Part shown: positions 44,510 to 53,298 of the stretch, piece by piece
Position numbering within the stretch: the first letter of the stretch is position 1
How the letters are laid out: every line of letters starts with the position of its first letter
NCBI GenBank assembly: GCA_947499125.1
Contig: CANMMP010000001.1
Location: forward strand, 744,001 to 808,000
DNA: 64,000 nucleotides
Reading direction: 5' to 3'
DNA from: an uncultured Pontibacter sp.
GTDB taxonomy: Bacteria; Bacteroidota; Bacteroidia; Cytophagales; Hymenobacteraceae
Position numbers and translations under genes: made by a program
Notes under the pieces: generated by a model
Told to the model about the DNA's origin: nothing
Seen by the model: only the letters and a program-made list of their open reading frames with translations
Databases searched by the model: none

Positions 44510-44995
44510 ATGAGCTTAACCAAGGAAAATATATTAACCCTGCTGGAGGAGGTAAAAGACCCTGAGATACCGGTGTTGTCGCTGGTGGATCTGGGGGTGA
44601 TCACGGGTGTGGAAATATCGGAAGATGACCACGTAACTGTGAACATGACGCCTACCTTTGCCGGTTGCCCTGCCATGGACTACATGAAAAAAGATGTAGA
44701 ACGTACGTTGGAGAAACACGGCATCAGCAACTATAAAGTTAATATGACCTTCGATAAGCCATGGGATAGTAATAAGCTCACAGAGAAAGGCCGTAAGCAG
44801 CTAAAAGAGTTTGGTTTGGCACCACCGCCAAAGTATGATCTGATACTTGATCTGGACATTCTGGAACATGTAAAGTGCCCGTATTGCGATAGCGATAACA
44901 CGGATATGAGAACTCCTTTCGGACCTACGCTTTGCCGCTCAATGCACTATTGCAACAATTGCAAGCAGATGTTTGAGCAGTTTAAACCGCTTTAA
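44510..44995 (+). CDS. paaD: Phenylacetyl-CoA epoxidase maturation protein PaaD
   Basis: 161 residues from ATG 44510; an in-frame TTG at 44492 lies inside a palindrome and is a poor start. N-terminal MIP18-like domain (EEVKDPEIPVLSLVDLGVIT, MTPTFAGCPAMDYM) followed by a C-terminal zinc ribbon with CPYC (near 129) and CNNC (near 151). PaaD is thought to deliver iron-sulfur clusters or iron to PaaE/PaaA. Last gene of the plus-strand paaABCD run; a strong hairpin terminator follows 15 bp after the stop. Confidence 0.93.
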   Translation: MSLTKENILTLLEEVKDPEIPVLSLVDLGVITGVEISEDDHVTVNMTPTFAGCPAMDYMKKDVERTLEKHGISNYKVNMTFDKPWDSNKLTEKGRKQLKEFGLAPPPKYDLILDLDILEHVKCPYCDSDNTDMRTPFGPTLCRSMHYCNNCKQMFEQFKPL

Positions 44996-45010
44996 GTAGC
45001 CCAACATAAA

Positions 45011-45047
45011 ACAGAAAGGCCAGCTATAGTTTAGCTGGCCTTTCTGT
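45011..45047. terminator. Bidirectional terminator after paaD
   Basis: Perfect 16-bp arms starting ACAGAAAGGCCAGCTA, 5-nt loop, T-rich flank. It serves paaD and the convergent lipoprotein gene. Confidence 0.9.
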
Positions 45048-45063
45048 TTATAATTCTCTCTAG

Positions 45064-45852
45064 TTATTCCTTTTCGGGAGTAGTATTTAAGTATAAACCG
45101 CAACCATTAAACTCTATACCTTTGGCTGTAACCCGCACAGTATAAGGTGAGACTTTCCCTGACATATTATCTTCGCAGGGTTGTTCAGTTAACTCTACTA
45201 TCAGTTCTTCCCCGTCTTTAGTGCTATAATATGTGGTGGTTTTTCCTTTTACCTGCGGCTGGAGTACATCCGTATCAATAGCTATAGTTTCAGAAGGCAG
45301 CGTTTTAAAGTAAATGCCTTTTTCAAGATCAATTTCCAGTGCCCAGCCGGGCTCGTTTCCGGTAGCCACAAAGTCTATCCCTAACTTTCTTCTTTCATTC
45401 CATAGTGTGGTATTATCTTCGGCCGTCAGGTTATCCTTATACAGTTTATACCTGTCAGCAAGGTTAGTCGTAATCCTTTTGCCTTGCTGGTCCAGCATGT
45501 ATAATTCGCCTGCCGTCGATAAGTCGAATCGTGTATGTACTGTATCTGAGCCAGACAGCTCTAACATGCCGTTGTAAATGCGCCAGCTACCAGACCGTGT
45601 AAATGGGGCGGCATCGCGGTCCTGGTACACCATGGTTTCCTCAAAGGTATTGTTCTCGTTCAGGCTCAGGTTATAGTTTATTCCAGGGCAATCCGCACAA
45701 GGTATAACGCCACGCCAGGTCCCAATAACACTTAAAGGCAACCTGCTCTCCCCTACGGCCACATCTACCGGCTCTGTGGTAAGCTCGCTGGTAGTACAGG
45801 CTGTACATATGGTGGTAAAACAGGCAATTATCAGTAAAGATACTTTTCTCAT
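45064..45852 (-). CDS. Lipoprotein with NlpE-like and COG3650-like domains
   Basis: 262 residues. Signal peptide with Cys at about 19 (FTTICTAC; a non-ideal lipobox). Residues about 40-130 match the NlpE N-terminal domain: GTWRGVIPCADCPGINYNLS with the CxxC pair, FEETMVYQDRD, and GSWRIYNGMLEL. Residues about 150-255 resemble the domain often paired with it: FVATGNEPGWALEID, ELTEQPCEDNMSGKVSPYTV and EFNGCGLYL. NlpE senses envelope and copper stress in E. coli, but here no Cpx system is near. Single gene between paaD and the M3 peptidase. Confidence 0.78.
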   Translation of the reverse strand: MRKVSLLIIACFTTICTACTTSELTTEPVDVAVGESRLPLSVIGTWRGVIPCADCPGINYNLSLNENNTFEETMVYQDRDAAPFTRSGSWRIYNGMLELSGSDTVHTRFDLSTAGELYMLDQQGKRITTNLADRYKLYKDNLTAEDNTTLWNERRKLGIDFVATGNEPGWALEIDLEKGIYFKTLPSETIAIDTDVLQPQVKGKTTTYYSTKDGEELIVELTEQPCEDNMSGKVSPYTVRVTAKGIEFNGCGLYLNTTPEKE

Positions 45853-45907
45853 ACTTTAATAGTACGGCTTGCAGAGAAGGGCCGTTTTTATACTTTATTT
45901 AAACAGA

Positions 45908-45933
45908 GAGCCCCGCTACAGGTAGCAGGGCTC
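45908..45933 (-). terminator. Terminator after the M3 peptidase gene
   Basis: GAGCCCCGCTA and TAGCAGGGCTC (one mismatch) with a 4-nt loop. On the minus strand TCTGTTTAAAT follows. It lies 20 bp beyond the stop. Confidence 0.7.
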
Positions 45934-45952
45934 ATACTTATAGTTGATATGC

Positions 45953-47683
45953 CTATAGTTGCTCCATCTCGTGCTTCACGAAATCTACCAGGCTTTTAAT
46001 GTATGCTGTGCTAAAATCGAATTTAATACCGGCTGCTTCGTAAACTTCACCAATCGAGACAGTATAGCCCAGGCTAAGCGCGCGTTTGTAAGCGGCTAGT
46101 CCTTCGGCAGGGTTTTCTTTATAGTTCTTCCAGACGGCAATAGCACCCAATTGTGCCATGGCATACTCCACGTAATAAAAAGGCACCTCGTAAATGTGCA
46201 ACTGCTTCTGCCACATATAGGGCTTGTATTGCTCGAGTCCATCCCAGCTAACTAACTGGTGGTTAAACTGATCGAAAATAGATAACCAGGCTTGTTTACG
46301 ATCTTCAGAGGTCTGCTCCGGATGCTCGTAAATCCAATGCTGAAATTTATCGACAGTAGCTACCCACGGAAATGTTTCGAGCACACTTTCCAGGTGCGTC
46401 TTTTTAGCTCTGCGAAGTTCATCTTCATCCTCAAATAACGTATCCCAGTAATCCATCGAGATCAGCTCCATCGACATAGATGCCAGCTCTGCTACTTCAG
46501 ACGGTGGGTGTTTGAAAGAATTAAGCGTAAGTTCGCGCGTCAGGAAAGAATGTACTGCATGTCCGCCTTCGTGCAGCATGGTAATTACATCGCGCAGGCT
46601 TGATGTGGCATTCATAAAAATGAACGGTACTCCTATCTCATCCAACGGGTAGTTATACCCGCCCGGCGCTTTTCCTTTTCTCGATTCCAGGTCCAGGTGC
46701 CCCATGGTGCGCATAGTAGCAAGGCAGTCACCAAGGTAAGTATCCAGTTTATAAAATACCTGTACCGTTTTCTCTAACAGCTCTTCCCCGGAAGTAAATG
46801 GCTCCAGTGGTTTTTTGCCTGTTGGGTCAACATCCAGGTCCCAGGGTCTCAGCTCCTCAACTCCCAGCTTTTGCTTGCGCTCTTCATCCAGCGTGGTCAG
46901 TAACGGAACTATAGTTTCTTGTATGGAAGTATGGAAATCAAAGCAATCCTGCGGGGTATAATCAAAGCGGCCCATGGCAGCGAACATGTAGTCGCGGAAG
47001 TTATCGAAGCCGGCGTTTTTGGCTACCTGGGTGCGTAGGTTCAGCAGTTCGTTAAACAGTTCGTCCAGTTTATCTTTATCCTGAACGCGTCGCTCCTGTA
47101 TAGCTTTCCAGGCATCTTCGCGCACTGTACGGTCTGTTTGCTTCATGCGGTCTGCAGCGCGTTGCAGCGTCACTTCCTCTCCGTCCAGGGTCACGGTCAT
47201 GGCACCGGTAATAGCGGCATAGTGCTGTTGCTTTGTGCTGATCTCGGTATTAATCGGGATGTTCTCCTCTCTGAAGATCTCGAGGGCACGCTCTACTCCG
47301 CGCAGGTATATTCTATACTTTTCCTTATCCAGCGCAGTCACGTAAGGCGAGTGCATCAGTTTCTGGTTCAGCTCGTGGTCGTAAGGTGCTATTTTAGGGT
47401 CTATTTCAGATACAAAGAACTGGAAAGCTTTTGTACTGTTCTCGTTCTGTGTATCGCAGGTCATGCGTATGTAGCGCCAGCCCATATCTTCCGATAGCAT
47501 ACTTTCCAGTTCGCTGCGGTCGGCCATCCACTTTTCCAGGTCGTTAACGCTGCTTATAGGGCGCGATTTCAGTTCTTCGAAGTATGGCTGAAGCGCTTCC
47601 CAGCTTTCTACCTTAAAATCTTCGGGCAGGTAGGTGCGCGGTTTTCGTTTAGGTATAATTAAGTTTGCAGATGCTTTCGTCAT
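45953..47683 (-). CDS. M3 family oligoendopeptidase
   Basis: 576 residues without signal peptide. Zinc metallopeptidase of family M3 (thimet/PepF group) that cuts short peptides in the cytoplasm. The zinc motif is MLHEGGHAVHSFL (near 377; HExxH with Gly in the third place, common in M3), and the third ligand region is in SEVAELASMSMELISMDYWD (about 402-421). HIYEVPFYYVEYAMAQLGA also fits PepF. It lies between paaE and the lipoprotein gene but has no evident link with phenylacetate. Start chosen at ATG 47683. Confidence 0.94.
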   Translation of the reverse strand: MTKASANLIIPKRKPRTYLPEDFKVESWEALQPYFEELKSRPISSVNDLEKWMADRSELESMLSEDMGWRYIRMTCDTQNENSTKAFQFFVSEIDPKIAPYDHELNQKLMHSPYVTALDKEKYRIYLRGVERALEIFREENIPINTEISTKQQHYAAITGAMTVTLDGEEVTLQRAADRMKQTDRTVREDAWKAIQERRVQDKDKLDELFNELLNLRTQVAKNAGFDNFRDYMFAAMGRFDYTPQDCFDFHTSIQETIVPLLTTLDEERKQKLGVEELRPWDLDVDPTGKKPLEPFTSGEELLEKTVQVFYKLDTYLGDCLATMRTMGHLDLESRKGKAPGGYNYPLDEIGVPFIFMNATSSLRDVITMLHEGGHAVHSFLTRELTLNSFKHPPSEVAELASMSMELISMDYWDTLFEDEDELRRAKKTHLESVLETFPWVATVDKFQHWIYEHPEQTSEDRKQAWLSIFDQFNHQLVSWDGLEQYKPYMWQKQLHIYEVPFYYVEYAMAQLGAIAVWKNYKENPAEGLAAYKRALSLGYTVSIGEVYEAAGIKFDFSTAYIKSLVDFVKHEMEQL

Positions 47684-47738
47684 AGTGCTTCATATATCAT
47701 AAAGAGGTAATATAAGTACTTCATTTGAAAGTACAAAA

Positions 47739-47768
47739 AAAGCCACACGCAAACTGTATGGCTCTTTT
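47739..47768 (-). terminator. Weak hairpin after paaE
   Basis: AAAGCCA...TGGCTCTTT partial stem with A-run on the left and T-run on the right, 19 bp past the paaE stop on the minus strand. Confidence 0.5.
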
Positions 47769-47786
47769 AGTATACGCGAAAAATCT

Positions 47787-48869
47787 TTACCCGATCTCTA
47801 TTACCACGTCGCTTGTAAGCGGGTGTCCAACACAGTTCAGTACATAGCCTTCGTCCAGTTCGGCATCCGAAAGACCTTCTCTTTCGTCGAGGTGCACTTT
47901 ACCGCTCAGGCATTTACCACGGCAGGCCGTACATAAACCAGCCTGGCAAGAGTATGGCAGATCCACATCCTGCTCTAAAGCTGCTTCCAGTATAGTCTGG
48001 TCCGGAGTTACTTCCACGCTATACTCAGCGCCTTCGTAAATTATAGTTACTGTTTGGGTGGTTATCTCGTCGTCGTCGGCTGCGCTCACATCGCCATGCT
48101 TGTCGTTGTCAGGCTCGCCGGTTAATTTGTTGCTCACAAAACTTTCACGGAAAACACGGTCTGCCGGAACATGCAATACTTGCAGGGCTTTACGTGCTTC
48201 ATCCATCATGCCTTCCGGGCCACACATAAAGTATACACCGTCATTTATCTTTGTAAGCTGCAGGCGCTCCAGAATTTTAATGATGACACTCTGGTTCATG
48301 CGGCCACGGTAATCGCAGGCCTGCTTTGGCTGGCTGTAGATATAAATTATCTGTAATCTGTCCGGGTTTTCGGCACGCAGCTGCTCCAGTTGCGCTTTAA
48401 AAATAACAGAATTCTCGTCGCGGTTACCATACAGTAACGTTACTTTGCTGGCAGGCTCCTCGTGCAACACCCCTTTCAGTATCGACATAAGCGGCGTAAT
48501 GCCACTTCCTGCCCCTAAAAGTATAACGTTGCGGGTTTGTGCTGCATCGCAGGTGATACAGAAGTTGCCAAGCGGCTCCATTACCTCCATCTCCTGCCCT
48601 ACCCGGGCATTATCTATAAGATAATTAGACACTTTGCCACCGGCTACACGCTTTATAGTTACGGCCAGCCTCGGCGACTCATGCGGTGTGCTGCTGAGCG
48701 AATAGGAGCGGCGTTCTTTTTTGCCTTCTATCGGGATGATGAGTGTTAAGAACTGACCTGGTTTATAGTTTATACTTTGCTTTTCAGGGTGTTCAAAATG
48801 AAGGGTAACAGCGTCTGAGGTCTCGTGGGTGATGTCCACAATCTTCAGCGTATGGTAAGAGTTACTCAT
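47787..48869 (-). CDS. paaE: Phenylacetyl-CoA epoxidase reductase PaaE
   Basis: 360 residues. FAD/NADPH reductase with a plant-type 2Fe-2S ferredoxin at its end. FAD motif RRSYSLSSTPHE (near 53), NAD(P) loop LLGAGSGITPLMSILKG (near 116), FMCGPEGMMDEARKAL (near 222), and ferredoxin ligands CQAGLCTACRGKC plus LNCVGHP (about 310-350). It feeds electrons from NADPH to the PaaAC di-iron centre. It stands apart from paaABCD on the other strand, with two unrelated genes between. A short AT-rich upstream region has no recognisable TetR site. Confidence 0.95.
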   Translation of the reverse strand: MSNSYHTLKIVDITHETSDAVTLHFEHPEKQSINYKPGQFLTLIIPIEGKKERRSYSLSSTPHESPRLAVTIKRVAGGKVSNYLIDNARVGQEMEVMEPLGNFCITCDAAQTRNVILLGAGSGITPLMSILKGVLHEEPASKVTLLYGNRDENSVIFKAQLEQLRAENPDRLQIIYIYSQPKQACDYRGRMNQSVIIKILERLQLTKINDGVYFMCGPEGMMDEARKALQVLHVPADRVFRESFVSNKLTGEPDNDKHGDVSAADDDEITTQTVTIIYEGAEYSVEVTPDQTILEAALEQDVDLPYSCQAGLCTACRGKCLSGKVHLDEREGLSDAELDEGYVLNCVGHPLTSDVVIEIG

Positions 48870-49135
48870 TATAGTAGTTGTTTATATGCTTCTTAAAGGC
48901 CTAAAAACCGTTTTTGAACCGGAAAGTTACAATATTTCTTGTTTCCATCGAGAAAGTTTTGCTAAAACACAACGCTTTCCTATAAAGTATACGTACAAGA
49001 GCAAATCTGAAAATGTGCTGTTTTAAAGATTGAGAAAAAAACTGCAACTTTGTGTCGTTGAGCTGTTTTCAGATATAAAACCTGGGAAATTGACCCCGCT
49101 CAATTACTGTTCTAACACCTTACTACAATAAAACT

Positions 49136-49693
49136 GTGATGCTTTATAAACTCACGCTAAAAAACTGTGAAAAGACCGTAGTGGTAGATGACCACACTTA
49201 CGAGTACATTCAAAAAAACACTTATCTGCAGCAGATCGAATTTCTGAAGCACTTGCGTATTCACTCCAACGGTTATGCCTTCTTTCAGAAGAACTGGCCT
49301 TTGAAAAATGGCAAGTACCGGAACGAGACGATCTACCTGCATAAGCTTATCGGGGAACAGCTCCTGGAGAAGCCTGAAAGCAACATTAAGCTGTATGTAC
49401 ACTTCAAGAACGGCAATAAATTAGACTGTCGTCGCGAGAACCTGGAGTGGGCTCCGCTTTGCAAGATTGTGCGCAACACCACCAAAACCGAGAATAAACT
49501 TGGCGTACGCGGCGTGCACAAAGAGGCACAAAAGTACAGAGCTATCATACACCATAACAAGCAACGTATTAACCTGGGCACTTTCGAAACATTGCAGGAA
49601 GCCGCTATGGCCTACAGCAAGAAATCGGAGGAGCTGTTTGGTAAAACTAAAAGCTTAAAAACTCTCTCTAAGTACGTGGAGGAAGTAAATTAA
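49136..49693 (+). CDS. HNH-like protein with AP2 DNA-binding domain
   Basis: 185 residues. The first part resembles phage-type HNH endonucleases that carry AP2 domains: IYLHKLIG (His69) and LYVHFKNGNKLDCRRENLEW (87-105). The usual core reads V-[DH]-H-x-N-G; here the residue in the catalytic His place is Phe90, with His89 before it, so nuclease activity is doubtful. Residues 121-169 (GVRGVHKEAQKYRAIIHHNK, INLGTFETLQEAAMAYSKKS) form an intact AP2 domain. It is not inside an intron or split gene, and no phage genes adjoin it. It could be a domesticated homing nuclease acting as a DNA-binding protein. Confidence 0.8.
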   Translation: MMLYKLTLKNCEKTVVVDDHTYEYIQKNTYLQQIEFLKHLRIHSNGYAFFQKNWPLKNGKYRNETIYLHKLIGEQLLEKPESNIKLYVHFKNGNKLDCRRENLEWAPLCKIVRNTTKTENKLGVRGVHKEAQKYRAIIHHNKQRINLGTFETLQEAAMAYSKKSEELFGKTKSLKTLSKYVEEVN

Positions 49694-49742
49694 AGCTTAT
49701 ACTTGTGCCTGCAGATATAAATCACGCTGCACCTAAAGTATA

Positions 49743-50444
49743 ATGACCTCGAAGACTAAACTTAGCGAAATTCTAAGTCGGCACACTTCTGACTTTGCCC
49801 CGGTTATTGCACCCGGGTTGCGAGGCAGCCAGGTGTGCCGTCTTGATTTTACGGCTGCCAACACACTGCTGCAGCAAACCGACCTCAAGAACACGGAAGC
49901 CTTTAACGAAGCAGTGAACCAGATGCTGCAGGAACGACATGCAACTATAGGTGTAGGCGGTTATTTTGAAGATAGATTTATTTACCGGCGTAGCCAGCAT
50001 TTTGATGTAGCCGCAGAAAGCCGGAACCTGCATTTAGGTATAGATGTATGGACGGAAGCAGAGACACCGGTTTGCACGCCGCTGGATGCTGTCGTCCATA
50101 GCTTCCAGGATAATGATAACTTTGGTGATTACGGCCCTACCATCATCCTTCAACACGAACTTGAGGGCGTTACATTTTATACGTTGTATGGCCACCTGAG
50201 CCGTGCATCATTAGAGGAATTAGAAGTTGGCAAGGAATTCAGGAAGGGCGACAGGATAGCATGGATCGGTAATTACCCCGAAAATGGCAACTGGCCACCT
50301 CACCTCCATTTCCAGGTAATGACGACAATGGAAGGCCGCTCAGGAGATTTTCCGGGAGTAGCTGCAGCATCAGACCGTGCACATTACGAACAGATCTGCC
50401 CGAACCCAAATCTTATACTTCAGTGTCCGCTATTACCGATGTAG
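49743..50444 (+). CDS. M23-like metallopeptidase domain protein without signal peptide
   Basis: 233 residues. LytM/M23 zinc motifs are readable: HLGIDVW with His97 and Asp101, and PPHLHFQV near 187. The segments YGPTIILQHELEGVTFYTLYG and GDRIAWIGN between them fit the M23 fold. M23 enzymes cut peptidoglycan cross-bridges, yet this protein has no signal peptide or membrane segment; the N-terminus (SEILSRHTSDFAPVIAPG) is soluble and polar. It might act in the cytoplasm on another substrate or use an unknown export route. It follows the AP2 gene after 49 bp and ends before a bidirectional terminator. Confidence 0.82.
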   Translation: MTSKTKLSEILSRHTSDFAPVIAPGLRGSQVCRLDFTAANTLLQQTDLKNTEAFNEAVNQMLQERHATIGVGGYFEDRFIYRRSQHFDVAAESRNLHLGIDVWTEAETPVCTPLDAVVHSFQDNDNFGDYGPTIILQHELEGVTFYTLYGHLSRASLEELEVGKEFRKGDRIAWIGNYPENGNWPPHLHFQVMTTMEGRSGDFPGVAAASDRAHYEQICPNPNLILQCPLLPM

Positions 50445-50485
50445 GTTTCAGACGCTAGCAGGAGCTCCGCACACTGCTAGGTCTT

Positions 50486-50529
50486 AAAAACAGAAAAAGC
50501 CATACTTGAGGGTATGGCTTTTCTGTTTT
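50486..50529. terminator. Bidirectional terminator after the M23-like gene
   Basis: Arms AAAACAGAAA(A)AGCCATAC and GTATGGCTTTTCTGTTTT around a short loop, with one bulged A. It serves the convergent pair. Confidence 0.88.
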
Positions 50530-50545
50530 ATAGTTTTGATTTCTA

Positions 50546-50794
50546 CTAAGACATTAAATGGAAGTACCAATCAAAGTCTGGAAAGAAGATTTCTAAAACC
50601 GCAATTAGAACCAGAATCAAAGCGAATAACATCAGGAATCCAATTGAAGAGTTAAGGTTCTTATCTTCATTTAAAATTTGCCCTAAACTTCTTGTCTTAT
50701 CGCTTGCAACATATCTGATGAATGCTCCAGGATAGCTGAAAAACTTTACAAAAAATACAATTAGCAAAAGCTTAACAATAATCCACATGCTCAC
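50546..50794 (-). CDS. Small membrane protein of unknown function
   Basis: 82 residues with two hydrophobic segments (WIIVKLLLIVFFVKFFSY near the start and IGFLMLFALILVLIAVLEIF near the end) separated by a polar linker (ASDKTRSLGQILNEDKNLNS). It begins 6 bp after the stop of the LolC/E-like permease gene on the same strand, so it is probably co-transcribed. No family is recognised. Confidence 0.65.
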   Translation of the reverse strand: MSMWIIVKLLLIVFFVKFFSYPGAFIRYVASDKTRSLGQILNEDKNLNSSIGFLMLFALILVLIAVLEIFFPDFDWYFHLMS

Positions 50795-50800
50795 TAGGCT

Positions 50801-52015
50801 TTAATCAAACTTAATAGCTTTTACAGGTTTAATGCGGGCTACCATGGCGGCAGGTATAAGTATAGCCAGCATCGTCATGGCAAGTGTAATTACGTTCAGC
50901 ACTACTATAACTCCAAAATTCCAGCTGATCGGAACGGTTTCCATGTAGTAATTTTCAGGGTCAAGAGGAATGATCTCGAAGTAGTATTGTATCGCACAAA
51001 AACCTATACCTATAATATTTCCCCAGAGCATGCCGCGCAGTGTTAAGTGCAGGCCACGGAAGTAAAATACTTTCCGGATCTGAGCATCTGTGGCACCAAC
51101 CGCTTTCAGTACCCCGATCATATTTATGCGCTCAATAATCATGATGAACACTGTGGAAACCATGTTAAAAGTAGCCACAAATATGATGAGCACCAGGAAG
51201 ATAATTACATTCTTACGCAGCAATTGCAGCCAGTCGAATAGTTGAGCGTGGCGGTCAGTAATCTTTTCCAGTTGCAGGTCGTAGTGCATTTTTTCAAATA
51301 CATTATCCGCGATCTGGTCTATCTTTTCAAAATCATTTATCATGATCTCCATGCCACCGGCAATGGAATCGGGCCAATTGTTAAGCTCCCGTATCAGTTG
51401 CAGGTCCCCTATCACAAAAACCTCGTCAAACTCTTCCAGGCCCGTATTAAAAATGCCGGCCACTTTCAGTTTTCGGGCACGGGGCGGTGTTTGTATAAAG
51501 TAGAAGATCGCTTCGTCGCCAACTTTCAGCCTCAGTTTTTCGGCCACACGCCGGCTCAGCATTACCTCTTTCGATGAAGCGGAATCGCTATAACTAAGTA
51601 GTTTACCATCATCCAGGTTACGCTTCATGGCGCCCAGGTCATAGTCTTTGCCAACTCCTTTCAGCACCACGCCCAGTACTTCTTCCTCCGACTTTACAAT
51701 AGCTGTTTTGCGGGCAAAAGCCTGTATCTGGCTTACGCCTGGTATAGAGTCAGCTTCAGAAACGCCAATATTACTGCTGATCGGGGCACCTTCGTACGAG
51801 TTGTTCGTATCGTATCTGCTGACCTGCAGGTGGGCCCCAAAACTAAATATCTTGTCACGTATCTCGTTACGGAAGCCTTCCAGTATCGCAAACGACACAA
51901 TCATGATGGCAATGCCGGCAGCTATACTTATAATTGCTATTTTTGTAACCGATGCCGTAAACGAACCGGATTTAACCTGGGAGATCTTCTCGGATATGTA
52001 CCTGGATATGTTCAC
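50801..52015 (-). CDS. LolC/LolE-like ABC transporter permease
   Basis: 404 residues. One membrane span at about 24-48, a large extracytoplasmic domain, then three spans at the C-terminal end (about 265-400; IFLVLIIFVATFNMVSTVFI, GMLWGNIIGIGFCAIQYYF, VVLNVITLAMTMLAILIPAA). This is the MacB/FtsX-like arrangement of lipoprotein-releasing permeases; MNISRYISEK and LLRKNVIIFLVLIIFVATFN are close to LolC/E. It would extract lipoproteins from the inner membrane together with a LolD-type ATPase, which is not in the window. The small downstream gene follows within 6 bp. Confidence 0.88.
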   Translation of the reverse strand: MNISRYISEKISQVKSGSFTASVTKIAIISIAAGIAIMIVSFAILEGFRNEIRDKIFSFGAHLQVSRYDTNNSYEGAPISSNIGVSEADSIPGVSQIQAFARKTAIVKSEEEVLGVVLKGVGKDYDLGAMKRNLDDGKLLSYSDSASSKEVMLSRRVAEKLRLKVGDEAIFYFIQTPPRARKLKVAGIFNTGLEEFDEVFVIGDLQLIRELNNWPDSIAGGMEIMINDFEKIDQIADNVFEKMHYDLQLEKITDRHAQLFDWLQLLRKNVIIFLVLIIFVATFNMVSTVFIMIIERINMIGVLKAVGATDAQIRKVFYFRGLHLTLRGMLWGNIIGIGFCAIQYYFEIIPLDPENYYMETVPISWNFGVIVVLNVITLAMTMLAILIPAAMVARIKPVKAIKFD

Positions 52016-52049
52016 TCGCTGAAATTGATAAACTGCCTTAAAGATAGGT

Positions 52050-53294
52050 ATGAAATTTGACTTCTTTGTAATTATGATGATACAGCCACTCTTTATACTT
52101 TATACTTCGCTGGTACTGGCCATGGGCAGTTGCGCCCAGAAACAAACGCCAACCCAGCCGGAGCAGCAACCAACTATAACTGAAACCACTCCCGAAGCAA
52201 AGCCGCTAAAGACCGGTGCCGAGCAAACCGAACTATACCTGAAGCACTTACAGGGCAAACGCGTAGGCATGGTTGTAAACCAGACCTCTATAGTTGGCAA
52301 CACGCATTTGGTAGATACCCTACTGAGCAGTGGCGTAAAGATCACAACTATTTTTGCTCCTGAGCATGGTTTCCGGGGCGAGGCCGATGCAGGCGCTTAC
52401 GTAAAAGATGCCAGAGACACGAAGACCGGCCTTCCGATCATTTCGCTTTATGGTAAAAATAAAAAGCCATTACCCGAGCAGTTAACCAATGTTGATGTGC
52501 TGGTTTTTGATATTCAGGATGTAGGCACGCGTTTTTATACCTACATCAGCACCATGCATTACATAATGGAAGCTGCCGCTGAACAGAACAAAGAAGTACT
52601 GATACTGGACCGCCCAAACCCGAACGGACATTACGTGGATGGCCCTGTGATGGAGCCTGCGCATACTTCGTTTGTAGGTCTGCACCCCATTCCAATCGTT
52701 CATGGGCTTACGGTTGGCGAGCTGGCTAACATGATAAACGGCGAGAAATGGCTGGAAGGCAAACGCGAAGCTAAAACTATAGTTATACCCGTAGCCAACT
52801 ATACACACCAGACCGCCTATACTTTACCAGTAAAGCCATCGCCAAATTTACCAAACCAGCAGGCTATTATACTTTACCCGTCGCTTTGTTTGTTTGAGGG
52901 CACTAATGTAAGTGTAGGCCGCGGCACGCCAGCGCCATTCCAGGTTATCGGCAGCCCAAACTATAAATTAAAAGACTTTTCGTTTACACCGGTAAGTACA
53001 CCCGGAGCAACAGACCCGCCGCATAAAGGCGTAGTTTGCTACGGCAAAGACCTGACTGGTCCAAGTACAGCTCAGCCTTTTACATTGGCTTACCTTATCG
53101 ATTTCTACAAGAACTCCACCCAGCAGGATAAATTTTTCAATAACTTTTTCGAGAAACTGGCCGGTACTTCTGAGCTCAGAAAACAGATCATTACCGGAAA
53201 ATCAGAAGCTGAGATTCGCGCCAGCTGGGAGCCTGCTTTATCAAACTATAAAACTATACGCAAAAAATACCTGCTTTATCCCGACGCAGAATAA
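52050..53294 (+). CDS. NamZ-like exo-beta-N-acetylmuramidase lipoprotein (DUF1343)
   Basis: 414 residues. The signal peptide ends in a lipobox (AMGSC). A start at ATG 52074 (MIQPLFILYTSLVLAMGSC, after one Met) would give a more compact signal. The mature protein matches DUF1343: GKRVGMVVNQTSIVGNTHLV, IFAPEHGFRGEADAGAYV, VLVFDIQDVGTRFYTYIST, LDRPNPNGHYVDGP and FEGTNVSVGRGTPAPFQVIG. NamZ of Bacillus removes terminal MurNAc from wall fragments, so this is likely a periplasmic or outer-membrane wall-recycling enzyme. fmt follows after 4 bp on the same strand. Confidence 0.9.
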   Translation: MKFDFFVIMMIQPLFILYTSLVLAMGSCAQKQTPTQPEQQPTITETTPEAKPLKTGAEQTELYLKHLQGKRVGMVVNQTSIVGNTHLVDTLLSSGVKITTIFAPEHGFRGEADAGAYVKDARDTKTGLPIISLYGKNKKPLPEQLTNVDVLVFDIQDVGTRFYTYISTMHYIMEAAAEQNKEVLILDRPNPNGHYVDGPVMEPAHTSFVGLHPIPIVHGLTVGELANMINGEKWLEGKREAKTIVIPVANYTHQTAYTLPVKPSPNLPNQQAIILYPSLCLFEGTNVSVGRGTPAPFQVIGSPNYKLKDFSFTPVSTPGATDPPHKGVVCYGKDLTGPSTAQPFTLAYLIDFYKNSTQQDKFFNNFFEKLAGTSELRKQIITGKSEAEIRASWEPALSNYKTIRKKYLLYPDAE

Positions 53295-53298
53295 CACT

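Noticed and set aside
49136..49693. Intron- or intein-borne homing endonuclease
   Set aside because: The gene is free-standing between two complete genes and no split gene or intron structure surrounds it.
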